Translations under genes and position numbers: made by a program
Assembly (NCBI RefSeq): GCF_900110835.1
Contig: NZ_FOJG01000001.1
Coordinates: forward strand, 3,379,499-3,443,498
Direction of reading: 5' to 3'
Source: Chitinophaga arvensicola
Lineage (GTDB): Bacteria > Bacteroidota > Bacteroidia > Chitinophagales > Chitinophagaceae
Length of the DNA stretch: 64,000 bases
Shown: one piece after another, positions 16,945 to 25,478 of the stretch
How the letters are laid out: each line of letters starts with the position of its first letter
Position numbering within the stretch: the first letter of the stretch is position 1
Notes under the pieces: generated by a model
Told to the model about the DNA's origin: nothing
Database searches by the model: none
The model's input: the letters and a program-made list of their open reading frames with translations, nothing else

Positions 16945-17895
16945 TTATTGCTGCTTCCGGGGTTTAGCTCTTTGGTTGAGTTGTGGCAGCCAGTATTCCG
17001 GGGGCGCGTTTTTCCAGGCAACACCAGCCCAGCCGGCATCTGTGTCCGGATTACGTGGCGCCCATACCCTTGGGCGTGGGAGGGAGCATACATAGCGGCT
17101 GGCCTCCAGTATCTGCGTTGAGGCCTTCCAGTTAGGATCCAGGTTGATCAGCTTTGGAATTCCTTCTTCAGTGAACTTTGGATCACGGGTTCGGGCAATG
17201 AGCTGGCAGTGGCATTTTGATTCGAACAGGGCGCTGACAAAACGCGGGGCGCTATCATCCATCCAGAGGAGGCGGTCTCCGGGAACCATCCGCGCTTTAT
17301 AAATGATGGTGTCATTATCTGCCGTTTTAGTCCGGTTTAAATAGGGAACGGGATCTTCATGGGAGAAAGGTGCATCGTCATGAATATCGGCTGTATATCC
17401 GGGATCGTCTGTAAAATAGAGTTCCAGGGTATCGCCATCGGTATGGGCCTGCCACAGATCGATCATTTCTGCCTCCGGGGCGATGATGGAGGGATAGCCG
17501 CTTAGAAAAAGCACCTGGTTTGCCCGCATAGACAACAGCAGGCGATCACCGTTTTGCAGGAATACCTGCGATTGTTTTGCCCAGGCTTTTATACCATCAG
17601 TTTCCTGGCGTGCCTGTAAAATAGTGTCGATGGCAACTTCCGGCGATACTTCAAAGAATTCCCGGTTGGGGCGGTATCGTTTGTCCTTCAGGAGATCATG
17701 CGTCAGCTTTTCCAGTGCTGTGGGGTTGGAGGTGATGGCGCTGAAAACCACTTCAAAAGGGTCAGGTGAGCTCGTAGAAAAAAGGTCTTTTGCCCTGTCT
17801 TCCGCCAGCGCTGTTGTCATACCGATTTTGACCAGATGGGGCATTATTTTATTGGTGAATACGTATACAAATCCGAAAGAATATTGCGACATCAT
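16945..17895 (-). CDS. GIY-YIG-type (T5orf172/MUG113) nuclease-domain protein
   Basis: The N-terminal ~95 residues match the T5orf172 branch of the GIY-YIG superfamily. G-F-V-Y-V-F-T-N is the first strand, L-V-K-I-G-M-T-T follows with the expected K-I-G, the conserved R lies in A-E-D-R-A-K-D-L, and Y-R-P-N-R-E-F-F-E-V is the terminal conserved patch. The remaining 200 residues show no known domain. Such proteins are often linked to phage or mobile DNA, but no phage genes are adjacent. Two adjacent Met codons allow a start at 17895 or 17892. Confidence 0.82.
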   Translation of the reverse strand: MMSQYSFGFVYVFTNKIMPHLVKIGMTTALAEDRAKDLFSTSSPDPFEVVFSAITSNPTALEKLTHDLLKDKRYRPNREFFEVSPEVAIDTILQARQETDGIKAWAKQSQVFLQNGDRLLLSMRANQVLFLSGYPSIIAPEAEMIDLWQAHTDGDTLELYFTDDPGYTADIHDDAPFSHEDPVPYLNRTKTADNDTIIYKARMVPGDRLLWMDDSAPRFVSALFESKCHCQLIARTRDPKFTEEGIPKLINLDPNWKASTQILEASRYVCSLPRPRVWAPRNPDTDAGWAGVAWKNAPPEYWLPQLNQRAKPRKQQ

Positions 17896-18113
17896 CTCTG
17901 GCTTTAGGTAACCGAATAGGAATTAAGATACGAAATATTACAGGATGTGTGGTGTTTGGGAAAACGTTGGCCCGGATGAATATCTGTAAATTCCTGACGA
18001 ATATGGATTTAAAATCATCAAATATAAAACGGTAACATAAAGTAAATATTCGTTCTGCTATTTTTGACCTGGAAAAGTTAATATGAAAACTGGCGCTGGT
18101 AGTGACCTATGAC

Positions 18114-18401
18114 ATGATGAGCGCCTATAAAACCAAAATTATGTTGAAGTTTGACAAAATTAGTAAAAAGCCGCTTGATTACCTGTATGCGATCATCTGG
18201 ATAGGTATTTTCGGCGCGCTGGCCGTTTATGTATATTCTGGGAAGGTGTTTGAGCCTAATAACGGGAAGATCCATATCGTTGCTATTCTGATAGGATGGG
18301 TAGCACAATATATCGGCTTATTTCTTACGGCATTGCTCTTGTTTGCAATAGGGGTGTATAAAGCGGTTATGATTTTATTTAGTAATAAATACGGGGAATG
18401 A
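18114..18401 (+). CDS. Small two-helix membrane protein
   Basis: This protein of about 95 residues has two membrane helices, around Y-A-I-I-W-I-G-I-F-G-A-L-A-V-Y-V-Y and around Y-I-G-L-F-L-T-A-L-L-L-F-A-I-G-V. The start is uncertain: ATG at 18114, 18117 or 18141 would all serve, and the last leaves a more usual short N-terminus. No family was recognised. It precedes the phosphodiesterase gene by 57 bp on the same strand. Confidence 0.55.
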   Translation: MMSAYKTKIMLKFDKISKKPLDYLYAIIWIGIFGALAVYVYSGKVFEPNNGKIHIVAILIGWVAQYIGLFLTALLLFAIGVYKAVMILFSNKYGE

Positions 18402-18458
18402 GGTAACAGGCTGTTTGGACACTTCTGTTAAAACCTTAAAAAAATATAACTTTAGGGC

Positions 18459-19409
18459 ATGAAGTCTGTTTTAACTGTTGTTGCGTTGGCGTGTCTGCTG
18501 GTTGGCCAGACCGCATTTTCACAAACCTTTTTCAAAGTCATCCCGCTTGGGGTGAAAGGCGGCATTGATGAAAGCAATCTTTCCGCTTACATGATTGCCC
18601 CACAGGGAAGCGATGCGTACGTTTGCCTGGATGCAGGTACTTTGTACTTTGGTATTGAAAAAGCCATAAAAGCTAAATTGCTGCATGGAACTGCAACAGA
18701 CGTGTTGAAACAATATATAAAAGGCTACCTTATATCGCATGGGCACCTGGATCATCTGGCGGGCATGGTGATTAACTCACCGGATGACAGCAGTAAAAAT
18801 ATTTATGGTCTTGATTATTGCCTGGAGGTATTAAAAGATAAATACTTCTCCTGGAAAAGCTGGGCCAATTTCGCCGACGAAGGCGAGAAGCCCGCGTTGG
18901 GAAAATACCATTATGCTGTGCTTACGCCAGGCATTGAAATGCCCTTAGCGCATACCGATATGCAGGTAACCGCCTTCCCGCTAAGTCATTCCAGCCCTTA
19001 TCAAAGCACCGCTTTCCTGGTGCGTCATAAAGAAGCATATGTATTGTACCTGGGTGATACCGGTGCTGATTCAGTGGAGCACTCCGATAAAATGCACCGG
19101 TTATGGGAACAGGTTGCCCCGTTGCTAAAAGATAAAAAATTAAAGGGGCTTTTTATTGAAGTCTCTTTCTCCAATGAGCAGCCGGACAAACAATTATTCG
19201 GCCATCTTACCCCACGCTGGTTAATGACAACATTACAAGACCTCGCCTCACTGTCGGGTGCCGAAGCGCTGAAAAATTTCCCAGTGGTGATTACACACAT
19301 CAAGCCTGGCGGCAACCGGGAGCAGATGATCCGTCAGGAGTTGCAGGCGTATAACCCACTGGGTGTTAAGTTAATTATTCCGGAGCAGGCGAAGTTGCTT
19401 AGGTTTTAA
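18459..19409 (+). CDS. Exported class II cyclic-nucleotide phosphodiesterase-like (MBL-fold) protein
   Basis: The signal peptide ends near residue 22 (A-F-S-Q). The metal-binding motif S-H-G-H-L-D-H-L-A-G (His94, His96, Asp98, His99) is the class II cyclic-AMP phosphodiesterase version of the metallo-beta-lactamase motif. Further conserved elements are Y-L-G-D-T-G-A-D and V-V-I-T-H-I-K-P at the C-terminus. The length, 316 residues, fits the family. If active it would hydrolyse 3',5'-cyclic nucleotides in the periplasm. The specificity is inferred from the family. Confidence 0.88.
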   Translation: MKSVLTVVALACLLVGQTAFSQTFFKVIPLGVKGGIDESNLSAYMIAPQGSDAYVCLDAGTLYFGIEKAIKAKLLHGTATDVLKQYIKGYLISHGHLDHLAGMVINSPDDSSKNIYGLDYCLEVLKDKYFSWKSWANFADEGEKPALGKYHYAVLTPGIEMPLAHTDMQVTAFPLSHSSPYQSTAFLVRHKEAYVLYLGDTGADSVEHSDKMHRLWEQVAPLLKDKKLKGLFIEVSFSNEQPDKQLFGHLTPRWLMTTLQDLASLSGAEALKNFPVVITHIKPGGNREQMIRQELQAYNPLGVKLIIPEQAKLLRF

Positions 19410-19418
19410 GTTTTTCTT

Positions 19419-20303
19419 TTAATTGGGAGAATGTTTTTTAAACTGATTGGGCGTTACACCTGTCTCTTTTTTAAAAAGCCGTGAAAAGTAGGACAGGTCC
19501 TCAAAGCCCAGTTGATAAGCAATTTCTGATACACGTTGATCGTCATTTCTCAAACGGTTCTTGGCTTCATTTATAAGATAAATATGGATTAGCTCGATTG
19601 CGGTTTTACCGGTTTCCTGCTTTAGCAGATCGCTGAGGTAGCGGGGAGATAAATGGAGCTGCGAAGCCAGGCTAGTTACATTGGGCAAGCCCCGGGTAAA
19701 TCCGTTTTTAAAATAGCTGCTCAGTGCATCATTAAACTTTGATACCGTTTTTCCGGAGAGTTCGGAGCGGTTTATAAACTGGCGCTTGTAGAAACGCTGA
19801 GAGTACTTCAACATGGCATCTACATGTGAAAGCATAATGTTACGGCTATACTCATCATTATTCGTGCGGTATTCTGCATCGATCTTGAAAAAAAGATCCC
19901 ACATAATCTGCTCTTCACGGGGAGAAAGATGAAGTGCCTCATTTGCTTCATAATCAAAGAAAGCATATTTGCTGATCTCATGATGGAGGAAATGGCCGTT
20001 CAAAAAATCCTCATGAATGAATATGACAAATGAGTCTTCATAATATTCAAGCTCTTTGAATGCTATTACCTGACGTGGGCTGGTAAACAGCATACAACCA
20101 TTTTCATGGTCATATTTGGTTCGCCCGTACATAATAATCCCCGATTTAAGTTTTTTTAAGGAGATAGTATAAAAGTCAGAAGTAAATGGCTTGTCAGCAA
20201 GCGAAGTTTTTTTCGGGCACCTGTAAACGCTGAACAGCGGATTCTCGGGCATTGGCAGACCATTAAAGCGGTGCAAATCGGCTAAACTATTAAAGTGCTG
20301 CAT
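19419..20303 (-). CDS. AraC-family transcriptional regulator
   Basis: In this 294-residue protein the C-terminal ~100 residues contain two helix-turn-helix units: L-S-P-R-Y-L-S-D-L-L-K and, after V-S-E-I-A-Y-Q-L-G-F-E-D, the recognition part S-Y-F-S-R-L-F-K-K. The N-terminal part is a cupin-like sensor region without clear ligand residues. The adjacent SDR gene lies 65 bp upstream on the same strand and is the probable target or partner. Confidence 0.92.
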   Translation of the reverse strand: MQHFNSLADLHRFNGLPMPENPLFSVYRCPKKTSLADKPFTSDFYTISLKKLKSGIIMYGRTKYDHENGCMLFTSPRQVIAFKELEYYEDSFVIFIHEDFLNGHFLHHEISKYAFFDYEANEALHLSPREEQIMWDLFFKIDAEYRTNNDEYSRNIMLSHVDAMLKYSQRFYKRQFINRSELSGKTVSKFNDALSSYFKNGFTRGLPNVTSLASQLHLSPRYLSDLLKQETGKTAIELIHIYLINEAKNRLRNDDQRVSEIAYQLGFEDLSYFSRLFKKETGVTPNQFKKHSPN

Positions 20304-20368
20304 GGCTTAAAGATTAAACAGATCTTCCCCATCATCAGGGGAAGATCAATACTACTACAATATAAAGA

Positions 20369-21187
20369 TTATTTACCTTGTGCCGCTAAAGTTGTCTCCA
20401 GCCAGCTATCCCATTCAATGTTCCTGCCGCTGTATTCCTTTTTAACTAACATATTGGCATATTTTCCGAGAAGCAGGCGTAACGGAGGATTTTCGCTGTC
20501 AATTAATTTCAGAATGGCAGCTGTTGTACCGTTTGCATCTCCCCTGAAATCCGGTGGGATAGCCGCCTGATGACTTGCCTTTACCTCATTATATGCTGGA
20601 ATTTCCGTAGTGTGCGTAGCAGATGAATTACCCCATTCCGTATCAAACCCGGAAGGCTCCACAATAGAGACTTTTATACCAAAGCCTTTTACTTCAGCAG
20701 CAAGCGATTCACTTAAGCCCTCTACCGCAAATTTAGAGGCCGCATACAGGCCTAACACTGGTCTGCTGATTAATCCCAGTACACTTGAAAGCTGGATGAT
20801 GTGGCCATTTCCCTGCTCACGCATGACGGGTAATACTGCCTGTGAAAGCCACAATAATCCGAAAAAGTTGGTTTCCATTTGCTGCCGGGCTTCTTTTTCG
20901 GTCGTTTCTTCGATGGCGCCGAATAAGCCATAGCCTGCATTATTGACCAGCACATCAATAGTCCCAAAGTGTTCTTTTGCTTTTGCAATTGCTGCAAAGC
21001 CAGCTGATCTGTCGTTAACATCGAGCTGCAGTGGTAAAACGTTATCACCGTATTTGGTTGCCAGATCGTTGAGCGCACTTAAGTTCCGTGCTGTTGCGAT
21101 TACTTTATCACCTCTTTGCAGTAAAGCTTCTGCCCATAATTTACCGAAGCCACGTGAAGCGCCGGTAATAAAAATTATTTTCGACAT
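20369..21187 (-). CDS. Short-chain dehydrogenase/reductase
   Basis: This is a 272-residue classical SDR. The cofactor motif T-G-A-S-R-G-F-G lies near the N-terminus, N-N-A-G-Y-G in the middle, the catalytic Ser in L-S-S-V-L-G, and the catalytic Tyr and Lys in Y-A-A-S-K-F-A-V-E-G. It should catalyse NAD(P)H-dependent oxidoreduction of an unknown substrate. It belongs to the subgroup often annotated oxidoreductase/SDR family NAD(P)-dependent. It lies upstream of the AraC gene, probably in one transcript. Confidence 0.94.
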   Translation of the reverse strand: MSKIIFITGASRGFGKLWAEALLQRGDKVIATARNLSALNDLATKYGDNVLPLQLDVNDRSAGFAAIAKAKEHFGTIDVLVNNAGYGLFGAIEETTEKEARQQMETNFFGLLWLSQAVLPVMREQGNGHIIQLSSVLGLISRPVLGLYAASKFAVEGLSESLAAEVKGFGIKVSIVEPSGFDTEWGNSSATHTTEIPAYNEVKASHQAAIPPDFRGDANGTTAAILKLIDSENPPLRLLLGKYANMLVKKEYSGRNIEWDSWLETTLAAQGK

Positions 21188-21588
21188 TGTTTGATTTTTT
21201 ATTGTCTGACAAATTTAGCGCGTTAATTGGCTGCAGAAGTAGGACAGAAGTGGGGAAGATTAGGATATTTTTACGTGGGGTTAATTTGGGGGCGTTTGAC
21301 GATCCTGACGCATATTTATAGTTATTTTATTGATTTCTGTTCTAATTTAAAGTTAACATCTACTCCCGTTGATAGTTGTCGCTGGCAACTCCAAAGAGAA
21401 CGTAAAATAAGAGCCTTGAAGTTGCATTTTTGATACAACTTCAAGGTTTTTTAAGGGTGAAAGTACTTTTTGAATTTAGAAGAAATAGCACGATAGAAGA
21501 ATAGTCATAGCATTTTTAAATCCCATATATTTTATCTGCCATTACATTTTGGATTTGGCCATGCTATTTTACATTACATTGTAATGAA
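21188..21588. other. Gene-free AT-rich stretch at the left edge of the accessory region
   Basis: No complete gene is visible. A 17-codon in-frame tail ending K-E-N-V-K and a stop at 21408-21410 precedes the terminator at 21414-21452 by 3 bases, which looks like the leftover 3' end of a lost gene. The rest is AT-rich with no recognised signal. Confidence 0.4.
21414..21452 (+). terminator. Rho-independent terminator, orphan
   Basis: Perfect 11-bp arms (CCTTGAAGTTG at 21414-21424, CAACTTCAAGG at 21436-21446) with an 11-base loop are followed by six T residues. No plus-strand gene precedes it; the nearest plus-strand gene ends about 2 kb away at 19409. Its reverse side could serve nothing obvious either. 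Confidence 0.8.
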
Positions 21589-23073
21589 CTAATTTATACT
21601 TTTTTGCATCGAATTTTTCAAAGCTTTTTCCACCAGAATATCTGAAAGAGTTACTACTTCTGGAGGTGTAACCTGTGTATTTACTCTATTGCTTGTTTGT
21701 AATGTATTTAGGTAAGTTAAGCTATTTTTATATGCCGTCGCTTTTGTTTTTAAAACCATTAGGGCCGCGTTGTAAACTTTAAATTTCGCGTTTTGAATAT
21801 CAATCCGTTGTTTCTCTTCCTGGCCTGAAGTATCAGAAGACGCCACATAATCCTGTATGGTTAGTACATTCGCAAAGCCTTCAATGACTGAGGGACTATT
21901 AAAGTTTACTAATGTGCTATCTATTTTCCTAAATTCATTGTAAGTACTTATTAGATCCTGACTAGTTGAAGCGGAATCTGATTGTGCTTTTTTTATTTGA
22001 TTTTCTTTGTCATATTTATTTAATAATCCTCTAACAAAAGTGGTGTAATCCCTACCGCTAAAAGCTGTGTAATATTCATGCGTTTCGTCAAGTGACTTCA
22101 TTCCTTCTTCTGCCACATAAACTATCTTAGCCTTTATTGAAAGAGCTACCGGCGTATTTGAAAGATTAACATTTAAGTCTGAGATGCTGCTTAGACTGTC
22201 ATGAGTTTGGTATTGTATCTTGAATGACTTGATAGCGGCACATGAACTGATGAAAAAGAATTTGAGAGAAGGGTTACTGTCCAGATAGTCTTTTAAAAAT
22301 ATTAGATTGCCTTTGTTTATTTCTTCAGCTAAATATTGCATTTCTGATTTTTTGGATTGCCAGTGCAGTATTTGTAATGAGTCTATACTTATCAGGTATT
22401 CAATGTATTGGGATTTTGCGTTGTTTGTAGAGGCATTGAGCAATGTTTTGTAATCAATCTGCAAATCAAATCCTGCATTTTTTTTCAAAACGTACCGGTC
22501 TACTATTTTCTTGGAGGATTCGATAAAAGGAAAATTGTCATTTGGCATATTAAATGCGCTTTTTATATTAGTTGAATCATTCGGATCATAAATTATAAAG
22601 CTTCCTATTGGGATTATTTGATCATAGTTTAAACGATTGTCCTTATCTCTTCGTAATAGTTCATAATATCTGCTCTGAGATGATAATCTGATTAGTTCTG
22701 CGACCGGCGTATAACTTTCCGGTTGAACCACTGCCGCAATTAAATCAATGTTATTATTTTCTTTTTTCTTCAGAGAAGCAATGGGAAAACTTCGGGTTAA
22801 TATATTTTTCCTCTTATTTTCATCAAGACTATATCCTGAAATTATAATGGATACATAATCTTTAGTATCAATCGATATCTTTTTAATAGTATTGTTTGAT
22901 ACACTCAAAGGTTCTTTTTCCGTAAGTCTTCCACTTTTTTCCTGAAGTTGATAAAAAAGCAGACAGTTTTCCGTATTGGATAATCCGAAGCCATATAGAA
23001 ACTGAAAAGTGAAGTCTTTTCCGAAACAATTGATAGTGACGAAAAGAAGGATAAATGTGTAGATTTTTTTCAT
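21589..23073 (-). CDS. Secreted protein of unknown function, 494 residues
   Basis: A signal peptide occupies about residues 1-18 (F-I-L-L-F-V-T-I-N-C-F-G). The mature protein is Lys/Asn/Ser-rich, in keeping with an AT-rich gene. A central segment is N-F-P-F-I-E-S-S-K-K-I-V-D-R-Y-V, followed by amphipathic strands (F-K-I-Q-Y-Q-T-H-D, A-L-S-I-K-A-K-I-V-Y-V). The C-terminal third is helical and Ser/Thr/Gln-rich. No family was recognised; the alternating strands could suit an adhesin or a pore-forming protein, but this is a guess. It is divergent from the metzincin-like gene. Confidence 0.65.
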   Translation of the reverse strand: MKKIYTFILLFVTINCFGKDFTFQFLYGFGLSNTENCLLFYQLQEKSGRLTEKEPLSVSNNTIKKISIDTKDYVSIIISGYSLDENKRKNILTRSFPIASLKKKENNNIDLIAAVVQPESYTPVAELIRLSSQSRYYELLRRDKDNRLNYDQIIPIGSFIIYDPNDSTNIKSAFNMPNDNFPFIESSKKIVDRYVLKKNAGFDLQIDYKTLLNASTNNAKSQYIEYLISIDSLQILHWQSKKSEMQYLAEEINKGNLIFLKDYLDSNPSLKFFFISSCAAIKSFKIQYQTHDSLSSISDLNVNLSNTPVALSIKAKIVYVAEEGMKSLDETHEYYTAFSGRDYTTFVRGLLNKYDKENQIKKAQSDSASTSQDLISTYNEFRKIDSTLVNFNSPSVIEGFANVLTIQDYVASSDTSGQEEKQRIDIQNAKFKVYNAALMVLKTKATAYKNSLTYLNTLQTSNRVNTQVTPPEVVTLSDILVEKALKNSMQKSIN

Positions 23074-23379
23074 GACTATTTTTTTGAGTTTGATTGATAA
23101 AAGGGAATATGATTTATAATATTGGGATACAATTATAGAAATGAAATTGGGGTGATCTTAATACAATTGAACAGCTTGATTTTCATGAAAGTATTAATTA
23201 TCGAGTCATTAGTAACGTGTTTTATTGACTATCATTGGGGTAATAGCATAATTTAAATTACTCAAAATTTGGATCCATTCCAATGTTTTTGAATAAAACA
23301 TAGAAAATGTATATATTTATTTGCAGTTGGTACGAATTAAGCTCCTAACATATGGAGAATCATTTATAGCCCCTTGATA
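23074..23379. other. Divergent intergenic region, no gene seen
   Basis: About 305 AT-rich bases separate the two divergent secreted-protein genes. No coding frame or clear palindrome was recognised. Promoters for both genes must lie here. Confidence 0.4.
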
Positions 23380-23985
23380 ATGAAAGTAATCTATTCTGCT
23401 CTAATCCTTTTTATGCCACTACTCGTTTTCGGACAGAGAAATGTCCGCTTGGTAGTGGTGACATTTAAATCTGATATAAAGACTGTGACTATAGATAGCG
23501 CTACGAAGGCATTGAAAATTGCATCTTTGCTATTAAATTCTAACGAGTTTCAAGATTCAATAATTAAACGAAAATTTCCGTATAGCAATTTCTGTCTTGG
23601 TTGTGATAATAGTAAAGATATTGTTGGTGATAGCATTTTGGGACAAACAATTTTAGATAGTATTTTTCGCCGATCAGCGGTTGGATTAAAACTAGTATTA
23701 AAGATTCAGGGTAAACTACCTTTTTGGGGTAGGTGCTTTGGTTTAGGAAATACTTGCCCCAATAAGGACTCTATAACCTCATTTTATAAAAATATCAGAT
23801 GTGATATGGGGAAGGAACTACCTTTTACTTATGCATATGGAATTCATATCTGTCATGAATTTGCGCATAACGTTGGATTTTGCCATACAGACAACAATGT
23901 TGATCATGATATAACGGAGGCTGTCGGTTGGATTGCATATTATTTTGTAAAGAAATGGTATGACGATCATGTTCTCACTTTATGA
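23380..23985 (+). CDS. Secreted metzincin-like zinc metalloprotease, predicted
   Basis: The ATG at 23380 gives a 201-residue protein with a signal peptide (L-I-L-F-M-P-L-L-V-F-G-Q); an in-frame TTG lies two codons upstream. The late segment H-E-F-A-H-N-V-G-F-C-H (159-169) matches the metzincin zinc motif H-E-x-x-H-x-x-G-x-x-H exactly, with T-D following. No Met-turn methionine is visible after it: only V-D-H-D-I-T-E-A-V-G-W-I and a short tail remain. Several Cys residues (C-L-G-C-D, R-C-F, N-T-C-P) suggest disulfides. The small size and missing Met-turn make activity uncertain. Confidence 0.72.
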   Translation: MKVIYSALILFMPLLVFGQRNVRLVVVTFKSDIKTVTIDSATKALKIASLLLNSNEFQDSIIKRKFPYSNFCLGCDNSKDIVGDSILGQTILDSIFRRSAVGLKLVLKIQGKLPFWGRCFGLGNTCPNKDSITSFYKNIRCDMGKELPFTYAYGIHICHEFAHNVGFCHTDNNVDHDITEAVGWIAYYFVKKWYDDHVLTL

Positions 23986-24111
23986 AAATGTAGCGTCTAT
24001 GTTTTGAGGTGTTGTTATAGAATGAGCGAAGAGTCTTACAGTGCCCTCAGTGTAAGGTTTTACTGGAATAATTGTGTTAAAATCGCCGGCCTGCTGTTTT
24101 TAGAGAAATAG

Positions 24112-24135
24112 TTCTTCATCCGTGAAGAGTTTTTT
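24112..24135 (+). terminator. Rho-independent terminator after the metzincin-like gene
   Basis: Stem arms TTCTTCA (24112-24118) and TGAAGAG (24123-24129), with one wobble pair and a TCCG loop, are followed by six T residues. It is 126 bp past the stop at 23985. A second weaker hairpin with CTTACA/TGTAAG arms lies at 24035-24056. Confidence 0.65.
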
Positions 24136-24208
24136 AATTGAGATAATTTTTAACCTGTTTGAAGTAAAAGAGGCATTTGGTTGAATTTAAGCAAATTAAA
24201 ACAGGTTC

Positions 24209-24224
24209 GAATCCAATTGGATTC
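24209..24224. repeat. Perfect 16-bp palindrome
   Basis: GAATCCAATTGGATTC reads the same on both strands. It overlaps a GGTTCGAATCC string like a tRNA T-arm, but the flanks do not pair as a tRNA would. It could be an operator or a recombination site, or chance in AT-rich DNA. Confidence 0.5.
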
Positions 24225-24265
24225 ACGGACGCCGGTATGATCAGCATAGCAAGTATAGCATAATA

Positions 24266-24934
24266 CTATTCTACTTCAAAGGCGAGGTTATAAGTCTCTT
24301 TCACAGGGCCTAACCAATTTTCATCCGGATAACCCGTCAAAATATCTTCTAATAGTTTCTTGGTTTTTAAATAGAAGAAGTCGGCAGATTCGGAAGTTAC
24401 AAATGAGACAATACCAGGTACGAAATTTTCCCGTTTGAGGTCAATCAGTCCTACTTCTTTGTAGTATGTATATATGTGGGCGTATTTTCCATTTATAAGA
24501 GGCTCTGAACTCTCCAAAGTTTTGAAATTTAATTCCAGATACTTCCCATGGGTTAACTGATTTCGAAGCTGAAAAAGTACTGTTATAGCTTTCCATGTTT
24601 CATTATCAGTTAGCTCGGTTAGTTTTTTACCTGATATTAGCTGAAAAAACTCTACATACTGAAGCCAGGAGGCACTTTCCAACTTTTTAAAAAGATCTAT
24701 TCGCAACCGGTCTTCTATTGTTTCATTTTGACTGGGATGTCCACAATTGTCGGTTAGTAATTGGAACAAGAAACCTTCAATGATACAAGTAGAATGAAAT
24801 AGTATTGTGAGATTTATGGAATAATAATGTTTTGTTTTATCCCTTTTGTTTTTTAACCATTCAATAAAACTAGGAAGTGTAATCCAAACTTCGTCTATGA
24901 TCGAGTGGTGATATGAATCACGAAAATTTTCCAT
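24266..24934 (-). CDS. HEPN-like protein, 222 residues
   Basis: This is an all-helical protein with no signal peptide or membrane helix. The segment F-Q-L-R-N-Q-L-T-H-G (R124, N125, H129) matches the R-x4-6-H motif with adjacent N that marks HEPN-domain ribonucleases. Helices before it (S-T-C-I-I-E-G-F-L-F-Q-L-L) fit the domain. No nucleotidyltransferase (MNT) partner is adjacent. HEPN proteins act in toxin-antitoxin systems, phage defence and RNA processing. The gene is AT-rich like its neighbours, which supports horizontal origin. Domain assignment rests on the motif alone. Confidence 0.62.
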   Translation of the reverse strand: MENFRDSYHHSIIDEVWITLPSFIEWLKNKRDKTKHYYSINLTILFHSTCIIEGFLFQLLTDNCGHPSQNETIEDRLRIDLFKKLESASWLQYVEFFQLISGKKLTELTDNETWKAITVLFQLRNQLTHGKYLELNFKTLESSEPLINGKYAHIYTYYKEVGLIDLKRENFVPGIVSFVTSESADFFYLKTKKLLEDILTGYPDENWLGPVKETYNLAFEVE

Positions 24935-24991
24935 TCCCCTTTCTTGTTTTTTCTTTTTCGCAAAGCAAATGCTATTCTACGCATCCTAATT

Positions 24992-25022
24992 GCGCATTAA
25001 TATTAAAAAAGTTAACTTTGAT
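24992..25022 (+). promoter_or_regulatory. Complete Bacteroidota-type promoter with no adjacent gene
   Basis: A -33 TTG (24992-24994) and an exact -7 TAACTTTG (25015-25022) are separated by 20 bases, matching the Bacteroidota consensus TTG-N19-21-TAnnTTTG. The next plus-strand gene starts at 25479, about 450 bases on. Confidence 0.6.
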
Positions 25023-25139
25023 GCTCGATTGATTAGATCTAATAGCAATAAATAAAGTGACAACTATTGGTCTTATCTGCTTGATACAAGCTATATTTTA
25101 TACCTATTTCTAAAGATTAAATAGAAATAACTACTTAGG

Positions 25140-25268
25140 TCATTGAATTTGAATAGGAGCATCAATAAACTGGTTAAACATTTCTCCAGCCTGCCCGATT
25201 TGATAATGAACCCATTTGCCAAAGAGGACTTCATTGTTTGGATAGTTTTCGGCGATGACATAACTTGT
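25140..25268 (-). pseudogene. 3' fragment of a lost gene
   Basis: On the minus strand a 42-codon frame reads through V-I-A-E-N-Y-P-N-N-E-V-L-F-G-K-W-V-H and on through F-N-Q-F-I-D-A-P-I to a stop at 25140-25142. The composition is that of a real protein C-terminus, but the frame is closed by a TGA at 25269-25271 and no start or further body is present upstream. The break falls about 13 bases from one copy of a 13-bp direct repeat. The parent family was not recognised. Confidence 0.5.
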
Positions 25269-25283
25269 TCAAATATAATAATT

Positions 25284-25296
25284 GAGGTTCGAATTT
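25284..25296 (+). repeat. 13-bp direct repeat, copy 1
   Basis: GAGGTTCGAATTT occurs here and again at 25943-25955. Both copies are preceded by a TCAAAT string at similar distance. The pair flanks the small gene at 25479-25856. Confidence 0.6.
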
Positions 25297-25478
25297 AGCG
25301 AGATTGTTTGTAAGCATAAGTTGTAATTTTCTTTTGTCCCTCCACTTCATTGATAACATAATGAAATGTAAATTTGCCTCGTTAGCGCAGGTAGTTCGGA
25401 GATAACTGTTCAAAAAATATTTACCTGTATTATCTGCGATTATAATCTCTGTGAGGCGTTAATACTTTACTTGCAAAG

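Noticed and set aside
24201..24224. tRNA gene suggested by GGTTCGAATCC
   Set aside because: The bases around it cannot form a T-stem or acceptor stem and no anticodon arm precedes it.
25231..25413. 60-codon minus-strand frame as a gene
   Set aside because: It crosses the edge of the gene fragment in a different frame, has no family features and no promoter.
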